Source of the DNA: Acanthamoeba sp. SK_2022b
Taxonomy: Eukaryota > Discosea > Longamoebia > Acanthamoebidae
NCBI GenBank assembly: GCA_027943245.1
Contig: JANDJZ010000006.1
Coordinates: forward strand, 1-42,068
Length of the DNA: 42,068 bases
Direction: 5' to 3'
The notes below the pieces were generated by a model. It searched no databases. It was not told the DNA's origin and worked only from the letters and a program-made list of their open reading frames with translations. Below, one piece after another: positions 36,332 through 42,068 of this stretch (within the stretch, counting starts at the first letter, position 1; every line of letters begins with the position of its first letter). The position numbers and the translations under genes are program-made.

Positions 36332-38103
36332 TCACTCCCGTAGCTGTGCCGCTATGTTGTCGAGGTCATCGCTTACGTCCATTCCCGCAGCTCTGGCAGT
36401 CCGTAGCCGGACGCTGCGCTCGACCCAGTCGGCATCCCAGTTCTGCGGCGTCCTGATCCGTTCGTGGGTGACTGTGGTCCAGTTCTTGACAAAGGCCTCG
36501 ACTGCAGCGGCCCCGGGAGCTCCGCCAGGCCCTGTGCTGACCGCCGAGACGCAGGCTGTCGAGTACCAATTGCAGTGGCCAAGGTTTTGCAGGCGAAGCT
36601 TGCGATTGACGGCCTCGACCAAGCTCTCGGGCGTGGCGTTGTCATCGCCATGGGCGGCCGCTGCGGCGAGGGCGCGGTCGATCTTGTTCACGCACACCAC
36701 GGCAGCGAGCATGTCGTCGTTGGCTTCGCCGACAATGCCGTGAAAGGCTTTGTAGATGGCCTCCAGCCGTGCAAAGGCCTTCTCGTCCACCTCTTCCTGG
36801 GACGGGTTCACAAAGGGGACAAAGTCCTGTCCATCCACCACGAACATCACCCCATCCACCGAGACCCCTTTGACGAGATTGCCGTGCCACCCTGCTCCCA
36901 TGAAACGCACGCACGCACGCACAAACATCAGGACCGGTTTGGCTGCGATCGTGTTGGTGCGAGCGGATCGGTGTGACATACCATGGGCCCATTTGAGCTC
37001 GAGCAGGACCACGGGCACGCCAAAGGCCTCGACCACAACCGCATTGACGGGGCGGCTGTCGTCCACCTGACCCTGCCTGTCGCGATCGAGGAGCGACCGG
37101 AGGAGGGAGGACTTGCCGCTCGACTGCGTGCCCGTGACCACCACCCGCACGATCCTCTCGGCCTGGCCTTCGGGTCTGCCGGCGCCCTCCCCAGCGTCGC
37201 TCTCCTGCGCCGCCGATCGCCTCCTGGTCGGGTTGCATCCGAACAGCCACCGATGGCGAAGCATGTAGTGGTCGACGTACACCTTTGCCCACGGGACCTG
37301 GCCAGAGAGGTTGGACTTGGAAGGTCACTCATCACGGCATCGACCGAGCCCAGTATGCGCGCCGTACCTCGTCTCTCAGCCGCGGTCTCTTTGGCCTGGG
37401 GCCACTCGTCGTCGTCGCCGCGCCTCCGCCCTTGCCCTCGCCTTCGCCTTCCCCAAGCGGCGACGGCGGTCGCGCGGAGAGCAGGGAGCGAGGCGACCAC
37501 TCCTCGTCGTGTTCGTGCTCCTCCCAGTCGGGGCACTCGTCGTCTTCCGGGGCGTAGTCCGTGCGATCCTCCTGGGGCGCCACGACGCGTCGGTGAGGTC
37601 TTGCATCGCTGCTGTGGCTCGCCGAGAGAGAGAGAATGCGGAGGTACATAGAGGCTGGGACACTGAAGGCGCGTGCGCCACCAGAACCACTCATCAACGG
37701 GCACGTTGTCCGGCCTGGGACACCACAGGGCCTCCATGATCTGCCTCGCCACACGAAATGCGGTGAGCCCGCCGCGGTCCGGCCACACAACACACATGGG
37801 CGCCGCACCCGAGGGAGCGACGGAGCGTTGGCGCGCACGAGCGCGGCAGCCTCGCTCCCAAACTGGGCCACGAAGGCGCCTTCCCAGAGGCTCCTGTCCC
37901 GGGCTGGCGCCAAACTCAGAACTCGGCAAGAGGAGCGCCAACGGAGGTGTTTGAGGGATTGGGGGGGGGGGTGGAGAGGGGGGAGCGATACCCAGGCGGC
38001 GCCACTGAGCGCAGACGAGGGAAACCTCCACCAGAAGAGTCTCCCAAGGCAGCAGAGCAAAGATGCGAAGTTGGATTTCCTCTGGCAGGACGTTGCCGTC
38101 CAT
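36332..38103 (-). CDS. F-box protein fused to an Arf/Ras-like GTPase domain
   Basis: Start ATG 38103, stop at 36332. Exon 1 carries an F-box (LPEEIQLRIFALLPWETLLVE, VCAQWRRL), the Skp1-binding motif of SCF ubiquitin ligases. Later exons continue F-box-like text: SLAPARDRSLWEGAFVAQFG, IMEALWCPRPDNVPVDEWFW, a D/E-rich linker (DDECPDWEEHEHDEEW), then VPWAKVYVDHYMLRHRWLFG. The C-terminal half is a P-loop GTPase of the Arf/SR-beta style: GTQSSGKSS (G1), the hydrophobic pattern VVLLELKWAHGGWHGN where the G3 DxxG should be but the Asp is not evident, GVMFVVDGQDF, CVNKID (G4) and STACVSA (G5). Five exons, phases agree. The GTPase might act as a nucleotide-gated substrate receptor; that is inference. 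Confidence 0.83.
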
Positions 38104-38225
38104 CTTTAGTTGTACTACAACAGCTCAGGAAGGAACCAAGCAACTAGGTGTTTTGATCTTTTCATTCACTGTGGTTTCCTGTTTGCTCTTCCAGGAAAGA
38201 AGGAAAGGTGGTCGCAAACGACACA

Positions 38226-39605
38226 CTACGCGGCCAGCTCGCCTTCCTCGGCTTCGTCTGTCTTGTCCTTGGCCGCTTCCTCCGCGGCGGTGGTTGCTGC
38301 CTCGCTGCCGCCGTTGTCGTGCTTCGACTTCTTGCTGGTCCTCGTCTCCTCCCTCGCCTCCTCCTTCTCCCTCCTCTCTACGCTCCTGCTCCTACTTCTG
38401 CTTCTCTTCCTGTCGTCCCTCGACCTGCTCCTGCTCCTACTTCTGGTGTCTCGCCTCCTCCTCCTCTCCCTCTCCCTGTCCTGGTCCCGATCGCGGCTGC
38501 GGTCTCTCCTGCTGGTCCGGTCTCGGCTCCTCGACCTGCTGCGTCGGTCCCTGTCCCTGTGTCGGTCCCGGTCCCTGTGATCCCTGTGGTCTCTGTCCCT
38601 GTCCCTGCGCTCGCGGTCCCTGTCACGACTCCTGTCCCTGTCGCGGTCCCTCCTGTCGCGCTCTCGCTCCCGATCGCGGTCCCTCCTGTCGCTGTCACGG
38701 TCGCGGTCGCGGTCCCGCTCGTAGTCCAAGTCGCGGTCGCGCCTGCTCTCCCGGTCGCGGTCACGGTCCCTGTACTCGCCGCGCCGCCGCCGGTCCCGCT
38801 CCTCGTCGTCGCGTTCGCGGCCGTCGTCCCTCCTTCGGCCTTGGCGTTCCCGCTCGCCACGATCGTGGCGTCCGTCGTGAGGCGACCGCGGCCTCCTGTC
38901 GTCTTCGTCGTCGTCGCTCCTCCTACGTTGCTCCTCCCCGTCCCGCTCGTTGCGGCGGCGCTCGCGCTGCTCGGCCTCGCGACGATCGTCGTCTGCGTCG
39001 TTGTCCTCTTCCTCCTCGTCTTCGCCGCCGGAGAGGTCCTCGAGCTCTTCGAGCATGCTGCGACGAGGTCCCGAGAGCAGCTGTTGCTGTTCGAGCGTGT
39101 AGCGCTTGGGCAGGAAGGGCAGCACCACGTCGCACGAGTAGTTGGCGTGGAGAAGCTCGTCGATGAATTCATCGACGTGCGTGATCTGGCTGCCGCCGGA
39201 TTCGACCTTCTTCTTGACCTTGCGCCAGTCGACGTAGAGCGGCTCGAGCAGCTTGTAGATCTCCTGCGGCTTCCCGACAAGTCTGAGGTAGAACGCACCC
39301 AACATGCGCACGTAGCGATGCTCCTCGTTCCTGATGAACTCGTGCACGATCTCGCGCTCGGGCTGGATCTGCAACATCTTGAGCACGAGGCACATAAAAT
39401 GGGTCGGCTTTCGATTGCCGCCGTAGGTGCCTCCAAAGTTCTTGAGCTCCATGGCCTTCTCAGCGATGCCCTCGGCAGTGAGGCCGAAGCATTCCCCTTT
39501 CCAATACGGATTGTTGTAGATTCGATTGCGCAGAATTTTCTCGAGGAGGAATTGCGGATTGGTGCCATGGACCGTCATCGCGAGGGGGTCAGTGCGATTC
39601 GCCAT
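38226..39605 (-). CDS. PRPF38A: Pre-mRNA-splicing factor 38A
   Basis: A 459-residue, intron-free gene for the Prp38-family protein of the spliceosomal B complex. Residues 1 to about 185 match the PRPF38A fold almost throughout: MANRTDPLAMTVHGTNPQFL, ILRNRIYNNPYWKGECFGLT, FGGTYGGNRKPTHFMCLVLK, MLQIQPEREIVHEFI, YVRMLGAFYLRLVGKPQEIY, HVDEFIDELLH, and LPFLPKRYTLEQQ. The C-terminal half is extremely rich in RD, RE and RS dipeptides (nt 38960-38290), as in splicing factors, with a final acidic KTDEAEEGEL. The ATG at 39605 matches the conserved MANRT start; the upstream TTG codon is ignored. Confidence 0.96.
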   Translation of the reverse strand: MANRTDPLAMTVHGTNPQFLLEKILRNRIYNNPYWKGECFGLTAEGIAEKAMELKNFGGTYGGNRKPTHFMCLVLKMLQIQPEREIVHEFIRNEEHRYVRMLGAFYLRLVGKPQEIYKLLEPLYVDWRKVKKKVESGGSQITHVDEFIDELLHANYSCDVVLPFLPKRYTLEQQQLLSGPRRSMLEELEDLSGGEDEEEEDNDADDDRREAEQRERRRNERDGEEQRRRSDDDEDDRRPRSPHDGRHDRGERERQGRRRDDGRERDDEERDRRRRGEYRDRDRDRESRRDRDLDYERDRDRDRDSDRRDRDRERERDRRDRDRDRSRDRDRERRDRDRDHRDHRDRDRHRDRDRRSRSRSRDRTSRRDRSRDRDQDRERERRRRRDTRSRSRSRSRDDRKRSRSRSRSVERREKEEAREETRTSKKSKHDNGGSEAATTAAEEAAKDKTDEAEEGELAA

Positions 39606-39933
39606 GTTGGGCAAGTCTTTACCAGTGCCAAGCGCTTACTTAGATGTGCAGCCCTTCCCTTTGTCGTGTTTGTTGCGATTTGGCCAGGAAAAGAACAGAA
39701 ACACTCTGTACCAGGGAAAATGCATGTTTTCTCATCGACTTTTTGGTATTTAAATCGAAAACGAACACAGTATGGTGCGAGCCCATCCAGTTCTTGCATA
39801 ACGCCTTCTTAATTCGTCTTCATTACGAGTAAGACCTCAATTTGCTGGATTATTAAAATGCCATTTTATTACTCGATTTTTGCATGTCGTTGTTGTGCAT
39901 TCTTAGAGCGCTGCGGCCAAGAAGGGGCCGGCA
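39606..39933. promoter_or_regulatory. Divergent promoter region PRPF38A / TRAPPC13
   Basis: 328 bp between the two start codons. It has a TATTTAAAT word near 39747 and is A/T-rich from 39730 to 39900, unlike the flanking exons. A shared bidirectional promoter is inferred from geometry. Confidence 0.45.
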
Positions 39934-42068
39934 ATGGCCGCTGGCGCTGCGAAGGAGCCAGTGCCGCTCACTCTCAAAGGTGCTGTCCCTCCAAACTCCA
40001 ACCAAGCGTGTCTCTGTCGGCTCACGTGGTGGGCGACTGTGTGCTACGGGACCCCCGCGCAGTGATGCGGCTGTCCAAGCCTACTCTCCAGTTCCAGCCA
40101 CCGCTGCTGGTCGAGGCCGACGACGCTCCCTACCCGCTCTCCAAGTGCGCCGCTCGCTCACCGCGTCCAACTCGCCTCCAATGTGTGCACCTCACTCACC
40201 TCGCTCGCCCGTGCACGTCGTGGCACCGCACTGTGCTCGATGATGCGCAGGAACGGGGAGGACCAGCCCACGCTGACTGCTTCCAACGTACAGAACGCGT
40301 TCTCCATCAGCCCGGGCCTCAACCTTCCCCGTGCCTTTGGGTTAGCTCCCGTCAATCCCCCGCAATGCACATCATCACTTGGACCCACTCTTACGACTTC
40401 TCTCTCTCTGTATGTGGCACATCAGCAACATCTACGTGGGAGAGACGTTCAGCAGCTATATCAGCCTGTACAATCACACTCAGACCGATCTCCATTATGT
40501 CGGGCTGCGGGTACCACCTCTCCTCGTTCTCCCTTGGCACTGTAAGTACGGTCCGTCTCACACCGCCCGTGTGCGTGATCGGTTTGGGGGGGGGGGCAGG
40601 CCGAGCTCAACACCAAGGTCCTGAAGAACTTGCTCATCGACCAAACCACAGCCGGGGTAACCTTATCATCGCCCGTGTCCAGTCGTTTTTTTAATTAATA
40701 TTTTTATTATCATTTTTTATTAATTTTATTTATTGTTTCCGTTGATTCTCTGGCTCGCGCAACAGTCAATTCAGCGACTAGCGGCCGGGGAGAGGCACGA
40801 CTTCATCGTCCGCTACCGCGTCGTGGAGCCCACCATGCACATGTACATGCTTCTTTCCTCGAAGGCGGTCCGCTGGCGAGGCGAGCCTCTGACGCACAAC
40901 ACCGATGTGCGTGGCGCAGACTCGTCTGTACCATCTCCTACGCCAAGGGAGGCGAAAAGAAGTCCTTCCGCAAGTTCTTCAAGTTCACCGTGGTCGACTC
41001 CTTCGAGTGGAAGCAGCGCATTTACCACATCAAGGCACACATGCCACCACTCCATTCGTTTCAATTATTTATTACTTTGTATTATACCTAAATTTCTCTT
41101 TGTAATATTACGGTAAATTTTACAGGTGTATTTTTCTTTGATTATTATATATATATATATATATATTTCTTTAATTGTTATCCAATTCCATCAAGAGGCT
41201 TACCAACTCTGAACCGCCCCGCCCCCCCCGGCAGGATGACACATTCCTAGAGGTCCAGCTACGAAACGTGGCTCGCAACTCCATGTTCCTCAACAACGTC
41301 AAGTACGTGCGCGCTTTGCTCTCTTTCCTCGTGCGATGGCCAATCGGCCGCTCACCCTCCCGCCGCGGATGTCGCAGGCTCGTCTCAAAGGCGTGGCTCG
41401 TGTCGACCATCGCGCCCGCCGTCAGCGCCACGGACCCGCTCAACACGGGCGAGAGGTAGGCCGAACTCATCACATTCGCATCGCCCCCCCCCCCTGCCCC
41501 CCACTCACGCACTCTCCTCTCCTCTCCCTGTCGACGTACGGCGAACGCGGTCTGCAGCTCGTTCAATCAGGGCTCGGTGCGAAGCTACCTGTTCCAGCTG
41601 CGACCGCGCCGAGGCGCCACGGACGCCGCGACGATGTACGCCAAGCGACTGCGCAACCGGGTGAGCGATCCGGAGAGCTCGGGCCAGAACGAGGACGACG
41701 AAGAGACCGACAGCTCCACCAGCGACGGTACGCGAATGAGCGCACGCCCCCCCCCCAATCTCTGGTTTACTGAGTAAGGGGATTGGGGGGGGGGTTGACT
41801 GCGCAGAGATGCAGATCGAGCTGGCGCGGATCAAGCTGGAGGCCGACGAGATGGTGCTGGGCAAGCTGCTGCTGTCGTGGCACACGGCCTTTGGCGAAAC
41901 GGGGACGAGGAAGATACTCATCAAACACAAGGTGGACCTCTCACCCCCCCCCCCTCCCCCAATATTCCACTCACGCGCCCCGCCGAGCGTGTCTCACATT
42001 CCACGACACCACTTATGTGCGTGCGCACGCGATCCAGCCGATCCCTTCGCCCGAAGTGGAGATCAGCA
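39934..42068 (+). CDS. TRAPPC13: TRAPPC13 (TRAPP subunit), 3' partial
   Basis: Subunit of the TRAPP tethering complexes of the secretory and autophagic pathways. Start ATG 39934 (MAAGAAKEPVPLTLK), then after an intron VMRLSKPTLQFQPP, the conserved N-terminus. Further exons: LTASNVQNAFSISPGLNLPR, NIYVGETFSSYISLYNHT, AELNTKVLKNLLID, LAAGERHDFIVRYRVVE, HILVCTISYAKGGEKKSFRK, DDTFLEVQLRNVARNSMFL, SFNQGSVRSYLFQLRP, MVLGKLLLSWHTAFGETG and a start of a further exon (PIPSPEVEI) at the window edge. These follow the human protein in order. An acidic insert (SSGQNEDDEETDSSTSD) precedes the MQIELARIKLEADEMV segment. The intron 41035-41234 starts with GC. Introns carry poly-C and poly-G runs. Confidence 0.93.
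41035..41234 (+). other. GC-AG intron in TRAPPC13
   Basis: The exon ends CACATCAAG, the intron begins GCACAC and ends CGGCAG before GATGACACA, joining RIYHIK to DDTFLEVQ in frame. The 200-nt intron also holds an (AT)n run at 41146-41166. Confidence 0.7.

Noticed and set aside
38208..39812. A 534-codon open frame on the plus strand
   Set aside because: It lies antisense to PRPF38A. It is open because the RD/RS codon periodicity leaves few stops on the other strand, and its protein is repetitive (P/V/A-rich) with no domain.

Overview
The window is a gene-dense piece of a eukaryotic nuclear genome, most likely from Acanthamoeba or a close amoebozoan relative. This is an inference from four things: G+C-rich exons cut by many short (about 60-170 nt) GT-AG and some GC-AG introns, broad-eukaryote nuclear genes, a dispersed 5S rRNA gene of the type I associate with Acanthamoeba, and amoebozoan-style domain mixtures. 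There is no operon structure and no prokaryotic mobile element.

Left part (1-14.5 kb): a 5'-truncated CHD-type chromatin remodeller (+) converges on a long glutamine-rich SANT/Myb-like nuclear protein (-). A 175-bp divergent spacer separates that gene from a rhodanese + dual-specificity phosphatase (+), followed by an unusual protein kinase (+).

Middle part (14.4-24.8 kb): a SENP8/NEDP1-like deneddylase (-), a DDX24/Mak5-like DEAD-box helicase (+), a Siw14-like phosphatase whose catalytic arginine is replaced (-), a single-pass membrane protein of unknown function (+), and an N-myristoylated BACK + SPRY protein (+).

Decayed part (24.8-29.2 kb): a 5S rRNA gene (-), a broken Clu/TPR gene copy (+), a poorly coding stretch, and a broken TFIP11/NTR1 GCFC-domain fragment (-). 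The fragment carries a 77-bp tandem duplication and a 232-bp intron-like insertion.

Right part (29.2-42.1 kb): a large ankyrin-Clu-TPR gene (-), an F-box + small-GTPase fusion (-), PRPF38A (-), and the start of TRAPPC13 (+), which runs off the window.

The genes do not form one pathway. Themes are chromatin and RNA processing (CHD, SANT, DDX24, PRPF38A, TFIP11 remnant), ubiquitin-like and phospho-signalling (SENP8, F-box-GTPase, DSP, kinase, Siw14-like) and trafficking (TRAPPC13). The most unusual signals are long sense-strand (TG)n tracts just upstream of 3' splice sites, four GC-AG introns, the rearranged TFIP11/Clu region and several atypical domain fusions or active sites. Exon boundaries were deduced by eye from splice signals, reading-frame continuity and protein family resemblance. 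No search was run.
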